Below are positions 1 to 9,520 of a stretch of 57,798 bases of DNA, piece after piece. The notes under the pieces were generated by a model. That model made no database searches. It had not been told where the DNA came from and saw nothing but the letters and a program-made list of their open reading frames with translations. The position numbers were made by a program, and so were the translations under genes. The DNA is from Halanaerobiales bacterium. Its GTDB lineage: Bacteria > Bacillota > Halanaerobiia > Halanaerobiales > M55B127. Positions within the stretch are counted from its first letter, which is position 1, and each line of letters begins with the position of its first letter. The stretch is from the NCBI GenBank assembly GCA_018334565.1, contig JAGXLU010000010.1, positions 1 through 57,798 on the forward strand, given 5' to 3'.

Positions 1-860
1 TTATTTAAAGATTCATTGTAAAAGAAATATCCACCTAAACTAATTACAACTATACTGCCTGCACTAAAGATAGGAAAAACAACAGCAGTTTTTAATTCAT
101 CTAAAGCATTAATCAAAAAAAATGAAGAAAACAAATTAGGTACTCCAACAAAAATTCCTATAATAAAGTCGCGTTTTTTAAACTTATCTCTTCGTATAAA
201 GACGTATATTAAACTAATAATAAATGCTGTGAAAAACACAAAAAATAAAAATAAATTCTTTTCATAAATCTGTCCATAGTATTGAAAAATCTTATTCACA
301 AACTCTGCCATTCCTCCGAAAGTAAATAAAAATATTAAAGTCCATCTTAAAGCTTTTTTTAAATCTTTATCAAACGGGAAGTTTACAATAATTATAGCAA
401 ATAAAGCTAATATAATACCTACCCATTGGATAATTTCTGGAACCTCATTCCAGAAAAATATTGCAAGGATCATCGGAATTAAGATTCCCAACTTAGCAAA
501 TGTACCTGCTAGTCCTACTCCTTCTTCTTTAACACTTTTTTGATAAAAAACAAAGGCTAAAAAGAAAAATATACCTCCAATTATACCTATAAAAGCAGCC
601 CATAGATTACTGGTTTCCGCAGTAAATTTCAAATTTTCAGAAGTAAAAACAAGCCTAAATTCCTTTAAAAAACTTCCTATATGTATTAATCTGGGCCAAA
701 ATATTTCTTTTGAAAGACTAATAAATACTAGACTTATTACTGAAGCAATTAGATAATTTGAAGTTGTTACTAAATACCTATTTGCCTTTTTTAGTTCACT
801 ATATTTGAATATTAAAGCTATCGAAGAACTACATATAATTGCTAGAAATAAAGAAAACAA
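1..860 (-). CDS. EamA/DMT-family membrane transporter (C-terminus cut by window edge)
   Basis: A continuous reading frame of 286 codons runs from a TTG start at 860 to the left edge of the window with no stop, so the C-terminus lies outside. The TTG is chosen because an AGAGG ribosome site lies 5 nt upstream (866-870). There is no ATG near the start of the frame. The protein is almost entirely hydrophobic helices separated by short charged loops, and a mid-protein stretch (GGIFFFLAFVFYQKSVKEEG) resembles the end-of-domain helices of EamA drug/metabolite transporters, which have two repeated five-helix halves. By family it would be an inner-membrane permease for small metabolites; the substrate cannot be told. 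It lies downstream of the PFOR gene on the same strand but behind a terminator, so it is probably a separate transcript. Confidence 0.7.
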   Translation of the reverse strand, partial: MFSLFLAIICSSSIALIFKYSELKKANRYLVTTSNYLIASVISLVFISLSKEIFWPRLIHIGSFLKEFRLVFTSENLKFTAETSNLWAAFIGIIGGIFFFLAFVFYQKSVKEEGVGLAGTFAKLGILIPMILAIFFWNEVPEIIQWVGIILALFAIIIVNFPFDKDLKKALRWTLIFLFTFGGMAEFVNKIFQYYGQIYEKNLFLFFVFFTAFIISLIYVFIRRDKFKKRDFIIGIFVGVPNLFSSFFLINALDELKTAVVFPIFSAGSIVVISLGGYFFYNESLN

Positions 861-925
861 AATATCCTCTCCCTATAAAATCGTCCGCTTTTATTATTTT
901 AACATATTTTATTACAAAAATATAT

Positions 926-954
926 GGAAAAAGCCGGGTTTTTACACCCGGCTT
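926..954 (-). terminator. Intrinsic terminator after PFOR
   Basis: A perfect 9-bp stem (AAGCCGGGT 931-939 with ACCCGGCTT 946-954) is followed on the minus strand by TTTTTCC. It lies 22 nt beyond the PFOR stop codon. Confidence 0.9.
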
Positions 955-976
955 CAAATAATCACTATATCTTTAA

Positions 977-3900
977 CTATTCATTATCAGGTTCAAGTGA
1001 TGCTTCTAGTCTCTTATAAGATTTATATCTATCTTTAGCATCTTTTTCTGCTTGTTCGAATAGTTCTTCTGCTATTTCTGGGAATTCTTGCTGAAGTTTG
1101 GAATAACGTACTTCACTTAACAAAAATTCTTTAAAGTCAGCTGATGGCTCTTTAGAATCAAGACTAAATGGGTTTTTACCCTCTTCTTCTAATTCCGGGT
1201 TATATCTATATAAGTGCCAATAGCCGGCTTTAACTGCCCTATCTTCTTCTTCTATACTACAACTCATACCTTTACTGAGTCCATGTGCAATACAGGGTGA
1301 GTAAGCTATAACCAAAGATGGACCCGGATATGCTTCAGCTTCTTTAATAGCTTTTACAGTTTGATTCATATTTGCTCCTAAAGCTATTTGAGCTACATAA
1401 ACATAACCATATGTCATAATCATTCTGCCGAGGTCCTTTTTCTTAGTTTTTTTACCGGATGCATCAAATTTAGCTGCTGCTCCAGTAGGAGTAGCTTTGG
1501 AAGATTGACCACCAGTATTAGAATATACCTCAGTATCAAATACTAAGACATTTACATCATCTCCCTGAGCTAATACATGGTCTAAACCACCGTAACCAAT
1601 GTCATAAGCCCAACCATCTCCACCAAATATCCATTGTGATTTTTTAATTAAGAATTCTTTATTTTCTAGAATGTATTGTGAAACTTCACTTTCTTTTTCT
1701 TTTTCTAATAAAGGCATCATTTTTTCTTTGGCTGTCTTAGAAGCCTCTGCTTTGTCTTTGCCTTCAATCCATTCCGTGAATACTTCTTTGAGTTCGTCGG
1801 ATATATCAGATTCTAAGGCCTCTTCCATTTTCATCTTTATTTGATTTCTTATTTGCTCCATACCTAGATACATGCCATATCCGTATTCTGCATTGTCCTC
1901 AAATAAGGAGTTAGCCCAAGCAGGTCCATGCCCTTCATCATTTGTCGTATAAACCGATGTTGGAGCAGTACCTCCCCAAATAGAAGAACATCCAGTCGCA
2001 TTAGCTATAATCATCCTGTCTCCAAATAACTGAGTAACTAATTTAGCATAAGGTGTTTCGCCACAACCCGCACATGCTCCACTAAATTCAAGTAATGGCT
2101 GAGAAAATTGACTACCTTTAACAGTATATTTATTCATTACCTCATCTTTATAACTTACATTTTCAGAAACATACTCCCAATTTTCTTTTTCTTTTTTAAC
2201 CTGTTCTTCCAGAGGCTTCATAACTAAAGCTTTTTCAGGTGCTGGACAGACTTCTGCACAAACACCACAACCCACACAATCTAAAGGACTAACCTGCATC
2301 TTATATTCAAGTCCTTCCATTCCTTTACCAATGGGCTTGAGTGTCTTTAATCCTTCTGGTGCATTTTCCCTCTCATCTTCATCTAATAAATAAGGTCTAA
2401 TTACAGCATGGGGACAAGATATTGCACATTGATTACATTGTATACAATTATCTGGCTGCCACTCGGGAACATTTACAGCTACACCACGTTTTTCATATTT
2501 AGATAGTCCTGGTGGAAAATGTCCATCCTCTCTTCCCTCAAAAGTACTTACCGGTAATTCATCACCTTCTTGTTTGTCAATCTTTCTAACTACATTTTCT
2601 ACAAATTCTGGCAAGCCCTCTTCTTTAACCTCTTCTTCTTCAGCATTTAACCATTTATCAGGTATTTCAACTTTTTTTAGAGCATCCATTGCTTTATCAA
2701 CAGCTCTTTTATTCATTTCAACTATTTTTTCACCTTTATGTCCATATGTATCTTTAATAGCTTCTTTTAAATATTTAAGTGCTTCATCAACCGGTAAAAT
2801 ATCAGCTATTTTAAAGAAGGCTGTCTGCATAACCATATTTATCCGACTGCCTAATCCTACTTCTTGGGCAATATCAACTGCATTGATTATATAAAAATCA
2901 ATATCATGTTTCGCTAGATATTTCTTCATATCTGCCGGTAATTTCTTATCTAATTCTTGTTTGCTCCAGTTAGTATTTAAAACAAATTTACCACCCGGTT
3001 TAAGATCAGAAAGCATATCAAATTTTTCAACATAAGAATCTTTATGACAAGCAACATAATCAGCCTCATCAATTAAATAAGTCGATTTGATTGGTTGTTC
3101 TCCAAAACGAAGGTTTGAAACCGTTACACCGCCAGATTTTTTTGAATCATAGGAGAAATATGCCTGTGCATATTGATCAGTATTATCACCTATAATTTTG
3201 ATTGCATTCTTATTGGCTCCAACAGTACCATCAGAACCAAAACCCCAAAACTTACATTTTACAGTACCTTCTGGTGTAGAATCAATCTTTTCAGATGGTT
3301 TTAATGATTTATATGTAACATCATCTTCTATAGAAATTGTAAATTGGTTTTTAGATTTATCTTTTTTCAGATTATCGAAAACTGATTTTATATCTGTTGG
3401 AGTAGTATCTTTAGAACTTAATCCATAGCGTCCACCCACAATAATAGGAGATTCTTCTCTATCATAGAATAAGGAACGAACATCCTCATAAAGAGGCTCT
3501 CCTAAAGAACCAGGTTCTTTTGTTCTATCTAATGTAGCAATTTTCTCTACTGTTTCAGGTAATGCTTTCATAAAATACTTTTCAGAAAACGGTCTATATA
3601 AGTGGACTTTAATTACACCCACTTTTTCTCCCTTGCTTAATAAGTAATCAACCGTCTCCTCTATTGTGTCAGTAACAGAGCCCATTGCGATTACAACATA
3701 TTTGGCATCTTCTGCACCATAGTAATTAAAAGGATGATATTCTCTGCCTGTAATCTTTGTTATTTCCTCCATATACCCTTCGACTATGTCGGGGACTCTA
3801 TCATAAAATCTATTTACAGACTCTCGAGCTTGAAAGAAAATATCAGGATTCATAGCAGTACCCTTTGTAACTGGATGTTCAGGATTTAAACCTCTATGCC

Positions 3901-4510
3901 TAAATTTTTTAACAGCCTCATAATCAACTAGTTCTCCCAAATCATCATAATCCATGACTTCAATTTTTTGATATTCATGTGATGTGCGAAATCCATCAAA
4001 GAAGTGAACAAATGGTAAACTAGATTTAAATGCTGATAGATGAGCTACACCACCAAGATCCATAACTTCCTGTACACTGCCAGAAGCTAAGAGAGCAAAA
4101 CCGGATTGCCTGGTTGCCATTACATCTGAGTGATCTCCAAAAATCGATAACGCATGTGTTGCAATACTACGTGCACTAACATGAAATACTCCTGGTAATA
4201 ATTCGCCAGATATCTTGTACATATTAGGTAACATCAACAATAAACCCTGTGATGCTGTGAAAGTAGTGGTTAATGCACCTGCTGCCAATGAACCATGTAC
4301 AGCACCAGAAGCACCACCTTCAGACTGTAGTTCAGATAATTTAACTTCTTGTCCGAAAATATTTTTCCTTCCATGAGCACTCCATTCATCTACTAATTCA
4401 GCCATCGGGGATGAAGGAGTAATTGGATAGATCGCAGCTACATCTGTGAAGGCATAACCAACATGAGCAGCAGCTGTGTTGCCATCCATCGTTTTCATTT
4501 TCTTTTTCAT
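977..4510 (-). CDS. nifJ: Pyruvate:ferredoxin (flavodoxin) oxidoreductase, single-chain
   Basis: This enzyme oxidises pyruvate and CoA to acetyl-CoA and CO2 and passes the electrons to ferredoxin, the central step of clostridial-type fermentation in the cytoplasm. The 1177-residue length is that of the one-piece enzyme. The N-terminal pyruvate-binding domain carries YPITPSSPMAE. Two ferredoxin-type clusters follow near residues 690 (CIQCNQCAISCP) and 743 (CVGCGVCAEVCP). A third cluster site starts with CAGCGE near 811. The thiamine diphosphate motif GDGWAYDIGYGGLDH lies near 963, followed by SNTGGQ. The start is supported by AAGGGGGAA about 8 nt upstream. It stands alone, with its own promoter and terminator. 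Family and function are secure; the physiological electron acceptor is not visible here. Confidence 0.97.
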   Translation of the reverse strand: MKKKMKTMDGNTAAAHVGYAFTDVAAIYPITPSSPMAELVDEWSAHGRKNIFGQEVKLSELQSEGGASGAVHGSLAAGALTTTFTASQGLLLMLPNMYKISGELLPGVFHVSARSIATHALSIFGDHSDVMATRQSGFALLASGSVQEVMDLGGVAHLSAFKSSLPFVHFFDGFRTSHEYQKIEVMDYDDLGELVDYEAVKKFRHRGLNPEHPVTKGTAMNPDIFFQARESVNRFYDRVPDIVEGYMEEITKITGREYHPFNYYGAEDAKYVVIAMGSVTDTIEETVDYLLSKGEKVGVIKVHLYRPFSEKYFMKALPETVEKIATLDRTKEPGSLGEPLYEDVRSLFYDREESPIIVGGRYGLSSKDTTPTDIKSVFDNLKKDKSKNQFTISIEDDVTYKSLKPSEKIDSTPEGTVKCKFWGFGSDGTVGANKNAIKIIGDNTDQYAQAYFSYDSKKSGGVTVSNLRFGEQPIKSTYLIDEADYVACHKDSYVEKFDMLSDLKPGGKFVLNTNWSKQELDKKLPADMKKYLAKHDIDFYIINAVDIAQEVGLGSRINMVMQTAFFKIADILPVDEALKYLKEAIKDTYGHKGEKIVEMNKRAVDKAMDALKKVEIPDKWLNAEEEEVKEEGLPEFVENVVRKIDKQEGDELPVSTFEGREDGHFPPGLSKYEKRGVAVNVPEWQPDNCIQCNQCAISCPHAVIRPYLLDEDERENAPEGLKTLKPIGKGMEGLEYKMQVSPLDCVGCGVCAEVCPAPEKALVMKPLEEQVKKEKENWEYVSENVSYKDEVMNKYTVKGSQFSQPLLEFSGACAGCGETPYAKLVTQLFGDRMIIANATGCSSIWGGTAPTSVYTTNDEGHGPAWANSLFEDNAEYGYGMYLGMEQIRNQIKMKMEEALESDISDELKEVFTEWIEGKDKAEASKTAKEKMMPLLEKEKESEVSQYILENKEFLIKKSQWIFGGDGWAYDIGYGGLDHVLAQGDDVNVLVFDTEVYSNTGGQSSKATPTGAAAKFDASGKKTKKKDLGRMIMTYGYVYVAQIALGANMNQTVKAIKEAEAYPGPSLVIAYSPCIAHGLSKGMSCSIEEEDRAVKAGYWHLYRYNPELEEEGKNPFSLDSKEPSADFKEFLLSEVRYSKLQQEFPEIAEELFEQAEKDAKDRYKSYKRLEASLEPDNE

Positions 4511-4564
4511 CTTCGTTCCCCCTTTAAATTTATCTATATTAAGGCTTATTCCATTGAATTCTAT

Positions 4565-4596
4565 TTTAGTATATTATACTAAATTTGCTCTGTCAA
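4565..4596 (-). promoter_or_regulatory. PFOR promoter with an overlapping palindrome
   Basis: On the minus strand TTGACA (4591-4596) is separated by 17 nt from TATACT (4568-4573), a near-consensus sigma-A promoter about 60 nt before the PFOR start. The -10 box is embedded in a perfect dyad, TTTAGTATA-T-TATACTAAA (4565-4583). Such a palindrome could be an operator, but AT-rich promoters give dyads by chance. Confidence 0.7.
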
Positions 4597-4651
4597 ATTA
4601 TATAATATTATCACAAACATCTCAGAATTATGCCCTGCTTTTTTAAGAATT

Positions 4652-4681
4652 TTGGACTTGAATTTATTATTATGCTATACT
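4652..4681 (+). promoter_or_regulatory. Promoter of the aldo/keto reductase gene
   Basis: TTGGAC (4652-4657), an 18-nt spacer and TATACT (4676-4681) lie 47 nt upstream of the start codon, diverging from the PFOR promoter. A good RBS (AAAGGAG) follows about 10 nt before the ATG. Confidence 0.6.
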
Positions 4682-4728
4682 AATATATAAAAGTAAATAT
4701 CATTTCAAGAAAGGAGATGTAATATAAT

Positions 4729-5859
4729 ATGATCTATAAAAAATTTGGAGAAAAAGATTGGAACAGTTCTATATTAGGCATGGGTTGTATGAGATTACCG
4801 GTAGTTGATGATGATAATGAAAAAATCGATGAAGCAAAGGCTATAGAAATGATTAGATATGCTGCCGATCACGGCATAAATTATTTTGATACAGCCTGGC
4901 CTTACCATGGAGGTAACAGTGAGGCTTTATTGGGAAGAGCACTACAGGATGGTTACCGGAAGAATGTAAAAATTGCAACTAAACTACCCTCTTGGAAGAT
5001 AGAAAAAGAAGAAGATTTTAATTATTACCTAAAAGAACAGTTAAATAATCTCCAGACAGATTATATAGACCTTTATCTACTGCATACATTAAATAAAAAA
5101 TTCTGGGAAAATTTAAAAAGTTTAAATGTAATCGACTGGCTAAAAGAAAAAAAGAAAAATGGTGTGATAAAAAATATTGGGTTCTCCTTCCATGCCAGCT
5201 ATGATGTATTTGAAGAAATTGTTGACTACTATGATTGGGATTTCTGTCAAATACAATACAATTATCTCGATACTGAATTTCAGGCTGGCAAAAAAGGCCT
5301 TAAGTATGCCAACAACAAAGGCATAGCAGTTGTGGTGATGGAACCTTTAAGAGGGGGCACTCTGGCTAAAACTCCTCCACCCAAAGTAAAAGATATCTTA
5401 AAGCAAAGCAGCAATCAAAGAAATGCTGTAGAATGGTCTCTTCAATGGCTGTGGGATCAAGAAGAAGTGAACGTAGTACTTAGTGGTATGAGTACAATGG
5501 GACAGTTAAAAGAAAATATTAAACTGGCTAAGCAGGCAAAGGAACATAAATTAAATAAAAATGAAAATGAATTAATTCAAAAAGCTCGTAAGAAATTTTT
5601 AGACATTTTCCCTGTAGCATGTACAGGTTGTAATTACTGTGTACCCTGCCCACAAGGAGTGGCTATTCCCAATATTTTCGCCCTGTATAATAAAGCAATA
5701 ATTTATGACGAATATGAAAAAAATAATAATAGTTATTCCAACTTCAGTGATAAAGCAAAAGCAGATAACTGTATAGAATGCGGCGAATGTGAAGCAGCTT
5801 GTCCCCAGAACTTGCCTATAATTGATTACTTGCAAGATGTCGATAATTACTTCGGATAA
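4729..5859 (+). CDS. Aldo/keto reductase with C-terminal 2x[4Fe-4S] ferredoxin domain
   Basis: The N-terminal 280 residues form an aldo/keto reductase TIM barrel. The region around FDTAWPYHGGNSE has the catalytic Asp and Tyr, followed by KLPSW and YLLHT with the conserved Lys and His. The remaining part holds two cysteine groups, C298/301/304/308 (CTGCNYCVPCP) and CIECGECEAACP near 348-358, typical of [4Fe-4S] clusters. This is the common clostridial type of Fe-S aldo/keto reductase; the natural substrate is not known, and electron exchange with a flavin or ferredoxin is an inference from the added clusters. The gene is monocistronic, with a promoter upstream and terminators downstream. Confidence 0.92.
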   Translation: MIYKKFGEKDWNSSILGMGCMRLPVVDDDNEKIDEAKAIEMIRYAADHGINYFDTAWPYHGGNSEALLGRALQDGYRKNVKIATKLPSWKIEKEEDFNYYLKEQLNNLQTDYIDLYLLHTLNKKFWENLKSLNVIDWLKEKKKNGVIKNIGFSFHASYDVFEEIVDYYDWDFCQIQYNYLDTEFQAGKKGLKYANNKGIAVVVMEPLRGGTLAKTPPPKVKDILKQSSNQRNAVEWSLQWLWDQEEVNVVLSGMSTMGQLKENIKLAKQAKEHKLNKNENELIQKARKKFLDIFPVACTGCNYCVPCPQGVAIPNIFALYNKAIIYDEYEKNNNSYSNFSDKAKADNCIECGECEAACPQNLPIIDYLQDVDNYFG

Positions 5860-5933
5860 AATGTCAACTGCTCCACCCTAATCAAAAAAGATTAGGATGA
5901 TGTTTTATTGAAATATTTTAGATTAAATTTACA

Positions 5934-5981
5934 GATAGGCCTATCTAATTTCATATAATAGGCCTATCTTTTATTTGTTTT
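5934..5981 (+). terminator. Terminator after the aldo/keto reductase
   Basis: GATAGGCCTAT (5934-5944) pairs perfectly over 11 bp with ATAGGCCTATC (5958-5968), followed by TTTTATTTGTTTT. Each arm is itself almost palindromic, so alternative foldings exist. A smaller hairpin (CCTAATC/GATTAGG, 5877-5896) precedes it. It also separates this gene from the convergent gene ending at 6071. Confidence 0.8.
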
Positions 5982-6070
5982 ATAACATCATCAATATTTA
6001 TTAGTTCTATTAAATTTTCTTATTTGAAATTATAGAATATATTTAATTCAACTTATACATAAGATAAACT

Positions 6071-6814
6071 TTAATCTTTTTTCTCTATTTGATTATTGTA
6101 TTCTATTTTCACATTGAAATTTACATAAATATTAACATCTTTTGGTGATATTTCAGGTATTGGTAAAGACTGTGTATCATTAGATAGTTTGCTTCTTGTA
6201 GTTTCAAAGCTATAGTTGTAAATATTATAACTATCATTGATATCAAGTCTAGCAATTTTGTAGTTATCTTTTTTTAGGCTTTCTTTAATTATTTCAGCCT
6301 TGTCTTTGATCTCCTCTATTCCAACTTTGATTACCTGGTTTTTCGCCTTCTCAGAATATTTTAAGCCGTATTTTATTCCTTTTATATCAGTCGCTTGATT
6401 TGATACTGCCCTTTCAATAATATTTCCAAGTTGAGTCAGGTTGTCAGTTTCTGCTTCTATTATCGTAGATACCTCATAATACAATACTCTCTTTTTATCT
6501 TCTTCAATATATCTTTGATTAATACTAAAATTTTGCGTTTTATAAGTAACATTTTCAAAAGATTTAAGTGCTTTTATAACTTGATTCATTCTATTTGTCG
6601 TTTCAGTATATGCTTCCTTAAGATCTTTATTTAAAGTCCACACTTCTAAATTAATAGTTGCCGTTTCTGGTCGAAAAGATCTTTCAATTCTATGACTCAA
6701 ATTTACAACTATAATTTGCTCATCTTGGTTTGCATAAGTAATTTGTGTGAAAGTGATAAGTATAAAAACAACAAACATAACATTAAAAATTTTTCTCCTG
6801 TTTTTCATTTTCAT
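6071..6814 (-). CDS. Secreted SIMPL-domain (DUF541) protein
   Basis: The 247-residue protein begins with a signal peptide: a basic start, a hydrophobic core around residues 10-24, then ITYANQDE. The rest matches the SIMPL/DUF541 family, with an early ERSFRPETATINLEV strand like the family's metal-free beta-rich core, and a YKTQNFSINQRY segment. Family members are periplasmic or outer-surface proteins of poorly defined function; BP26 of Brucella is the best-known one. The ATG overlaps the stop of the upstream phosphoesterase (ATGA), so the two are translationally coupled. A second ATG two codons in is an equally possible start. Confidence 0.75.
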   Translation of the reverse strand: MKMKNRRKIFNVMFVVFILITFTQITYANQDEQIIVVNLSHRIERSFRPETATINLEVWTLNKDLKEAYTETTNRMNQVIKALKSFENVTYKTQNFSINQRYIEEDKKRVLYYEVSTIIEAETDNLTQLGNIIERAVSNQATDIKGIKYGLKYSEKAKNQVIKVGIEEIKDKAEIIKESLKKDNYKIARLDINDSYNIYNYSFETTRSKLSNDTQSLPIPEISPKDVNIYVNFNVKIEYNNQIEKKD

Positions 6815-7548
6815 ATACCTCCTCTTATAATTTCAGCAAATTGATCAGGCAAACCGCTTTTTTTGATCTTTTCAGCAGTTTTTTCAAAGTCATATCTAAC
6901 ACTTCTTATTGATGTATTGACACTGTCTTTTCCAATTTCCAATATGAGATATTTAGCCTCTCTACTGTATATGTTCTGTCCTTTATTATGAGGTTTTTGT
7001 TTACCTACACTACCATCGTTTATTACCATCTTATTACCAATCTGTCTGATATAGGGAATATGAGTGTGCCCACACACTATTATATCAGCTTCATATTGAT
7101 CTAACATCTTCTTTAAACTTGAATATGGGTGATTAAAAAATAGATATTGATTAATTTTGCGCGGACTTCCATGTACTAGGAGAATTTCTTGTCTTTCAAC
7201 TCTCAGCCTGATATTCTCTTTTAAATTTCTTAAAAAATATTTATTGGATTCGGTAACTTCTTGTCTAGTCCACTTAATAGATTTATCACCCAGTCTTTTT
7301 TCTTCTTCAGTTTTATATGCACAACCACAGTCATCTAAATCAAATCCTACACCACGATCATAATTACCCATGACAGTTTCTATGTTAAGTTCTCTTATAA
7401 GATTGATTACCTGATTGGGATGAGGACCATAACCAACTAAGTCCCCCAAACAATAAATTTCATCTACATTTTCCCTGCCTATATCTTTAAAAACTTCTTT
7501 TAACGCTTCAATATTACCGTGTATATCTGAAAAAATAGCTAATCTCAA
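6811..7548 (-). CDS. Metallophosphoesterase (YfcE/MJ0936-like)
   Basis: A 245-residue calcineurin-like phosphoesterase. All metal-binding signatures are present in order: FSDIHGN at the N-terminus, GDLVGYGPHP near residue 35, GNYD near 61, HGSP mid-protein and GHTHIP near 160. The start codon is TTG, supported by GGAGG 8 nt upstream. Family members hydrolyse phosphodiesters or small phosphorylated compounds in the cytoplasm; the substrate cannot be inferred. It is followed without a gap by the SIMPL-domain gene (4-nt overlap), an odd pairing of cytoplasmic and exported products. Confidence 0.88.
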   Translation of the reverse strand: MRLAIFSDIHGNIEALKEVFKDIGRENVDEIYCLGDLVGYGPHPNQVINLIRELNIETVMGNYDRGVGFDLDDCGCAYKTEEEKRLGDKSIKWTRQEVTESNKYFLRNLKENIRLRVERQEILLVHGSPRKINQYLFFNHPYSSLKKMLDQYEADIIVCGHTHIPYIRQIGNKMVINDGSVGKQKPHNKGQNIYSREAKYLILEIGKDSVNTSIRSVRYDFEKTAEKIKKSGLPDQFAEIIRGGI

Positions 7549-7684
7549 TATCTTGTCCTCCTTTTATTAAGATGTTTTTCTGATATTAATATGATGTTTT
7601 TATTATATCATAAAATTTGAAAATTACTATAAATTTCTCTTCTCCAATAATGTTTAACGATTGTTAATAATTAATTAAAGGATA

Positions 7685-7713
7685 TTGACCAATTATATAT
7701 AACTTATTATAAG
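7685..7713 (+). promoter_or_regulatory. Promoter of the ABC exporter operon
   Basis: TTGACC (7685-7690), a 17-nt spacer and TATAAG (7708-7713) lie about 30 nt before the first start codon. The untranslated leader would be very short. Confidence 0.65.
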
Positions 7714-7742
7714 TAAATCATATTTTATGTGGAGTGTTGGAA

Positions 7743-9503
7743 ATGAAAAAGTCTGAACCTAAATATTCATTAAAATATTTTATAAATAGATACCGTTCAA
7801 GATATATTATGGGTATAATTTGGTTGATTTTAGTTGATAGCTTACAGCTAATAATCCCTTGGTTATTAGGGGATTTAACAGATAGATTGAAATTAAAAAC
7901 AATTAATTTTAGCGGCATAATTAATTATACTCTCATTATTATAGGAGTCGCTATATTAACAGCTATTTTTAGATATCTCTGGAGGCTATATATAGTAGGA
8001 ACCTCCCGAAAGTTGGAAAAACAGATCAGGGAAGACTTTTACAGCCATCTTTTAAAACTCTCTACAAACTATTTCAATGAACAAAAAACCGGTGATCTAA
8101 TGGCACATGCCACCAATGATATTAAAGCTGTTAGGCAGTCCATGGGTGCTGGAATTGTTATGTTTTTTGATGCCCTGTTTTTAACTGTTGCTACAATTAT
8201 AATATTAATTATTAAAATTGATATAAGATTAACTCTAATAGCCTTAATACCCCTACCCTTTTTAGCGTTGGTATCTACATATTTTAGCAAGGCAATTCAT
8301 CAGAAATTTACTGCTGTTCAAGAGGCTTTCGCTAATCTGACCGATAAAGTACAGGAAAACTTTTCTGGTATAAGAGTTATTAAAGCCTTCACCCAAGAAG
8401 AGATGGAAATAGAAAAATTTGCAAGTGCCAATAAGTTAAACTTCGAAAAAAATATAGACCTTATTAAAACATGGGGCTTATTCCATCCCATGATTCAATT
8501 CATTACTTCCTTAAGTTTTCTAATTGTAATCTGGTATGGGGGAATACTGGTAATTGATGAAGTAATTTCTTTAGGTGATTTTGTGGCCTTTAACAGTTAT
8601 TTAGGCCTTTTAACCTGGCCAATGATGGCTGTTGGTTTTGTTATTAACTTAATGCAGAGGGGTACTGCCTCCTTAAAAAGATTAAATAAGATTTTCCAAA
8701 AAGAAGAAGAGATTTATGATAAAGATATTATTGCTCTTGATCATATTGAGGGACATATTAGTTTTAATGATCTTTCTTTTAAATATAATGAAAAAGAAGA
8801 ATATGTGTTGAAAGATATTAACCTGGAAATAAAATCCGGACAAACCGCTGCTTTTTTAGGTAGAACAGGCTCGGGCAAGACTACTATAATAAACCTCTTA
8901 TTAAGGTTATTTAATGTAAATAAAAATGAAGTTCATATTGATGAATATGATATTAATTCAATACCAATTAAACTATTAAGAGAAGAAATCGGCATAGTGC
9001 CTCAGGATAACTTTCTTTTTTCTTCTACAATAGCCAAAAATATTGCCTTTTTTGATCCTGAAAATACTGATAAAGAAGACATTAAAAAAGCCGCTAAAAT
9101 CACTGAAGTATATGATGATATCATGGACTTCCCCGAACAGTTTGAAACAATCTTAGGAGAAAGAGGTGTAACCCTTTCTGGAGGTCAAAAGCAAAGAATA
9201 TCAATGGCAAGGGCTATTATTAAAGATCCCAAGATTCTAATTTTAGATGACAGTTTCTCAGCTGTTGATACTCATACAGAAGAAAAAATATTAAATAACA
9301 TGCAAAAAATAATCAAGGACCGAACAGTAATCTTAATCTCACACAGAATATCCACTATTAAAGATGCTGATATTATATATGTATTGGATGAAGGAAAAAT
9401 ACTTGAAAAAGGTCAACATAAAGAATTAATAGAAAACGAAAAATTATATTATGATATTTATAAGAAGCAACAACTCGAAGAAAAAATTGCAAATATTAAC
9501 TGA
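7743..9503 (+). CDS. ABC exporter half-transporter, BmrC-like subunit
   Basis: A 586-residue type I ABC exporter subunit: six membrane helices (to about residue 320) followed by a nucleotide-binding domain. Walker A is GRTGSGKTT and the signature LSGGQ is canonical. The Walker B end reads ILILDDSFSAVD, so the catalytic Glu is replaced by Asp. That is the hallmark of the degenerate-site partner of heterodimeric exporters such as BmrC/BmrD. The ATG at 7743 is preferred because GGAG lies 8 nt upstream; a GTG at 7734 would overlap that site. The partner gene follows after 17 nt. Role: export of drugs or lipophilic compounds, by family. Confidence 0.92.
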   Translation: MKKSEPKYSLKYFINRYRSRYIMGIIWLILVDSLQLIIPWLLGDLTDRLKLKTINFSGIINYTLIIIGVAILTAIFRYLWRLYIVGTSRKLEKQIREDFYSHLLKLSTNYFNEQKTGDLMAHATNDIKAVRQSMGAGIVMFFDALFLTVATIIILIIKIDIRLTLIALIPLPFLALVSTYFSKAIHQKFTAVQEAFANLTDKVQENFSGIRVIKAFTQEEMEIEKFASANKLNFEKNIDLIKTWGLFHPMIQFITSLSFLIVIWYGGILVIDEVISLGDFVAFNSYLGLLTWPMMAVGFVINLMQRGTASLKRLNKIFQKEEEIYDKDIIALDHIEGHISFNDLSFKYNEKEEYVLKDINLEIKSGQTAAFLGRTGSGKTTIINLLLRLFNVNKNEVHIDEYDINSIPIKLLREEIGIVPQDNFLFSSTIAKNIAFFDPENTDKEDIKKAAKITEVYDDIMDFPEQFETILGERGVTLSGGQKQRISMARAIIKDPKILILDDSFSAVDTHTEEKILNNMQKIIKDRTVILISHRISTIKDADIIYVLDEGKILEKGQHKELIENEKLYYDIYKKQQLEEKIANIN

Positions 9504-9520
9504 TTTGAGGATGATCTATT

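Noticed and set aside
805-1038. 77-codon plus-strand frame
   Set aside because: It runs antisense across the PFOR terminator and into the PFOR gene, with no RBS; the minus-strand genes explain the sequence.
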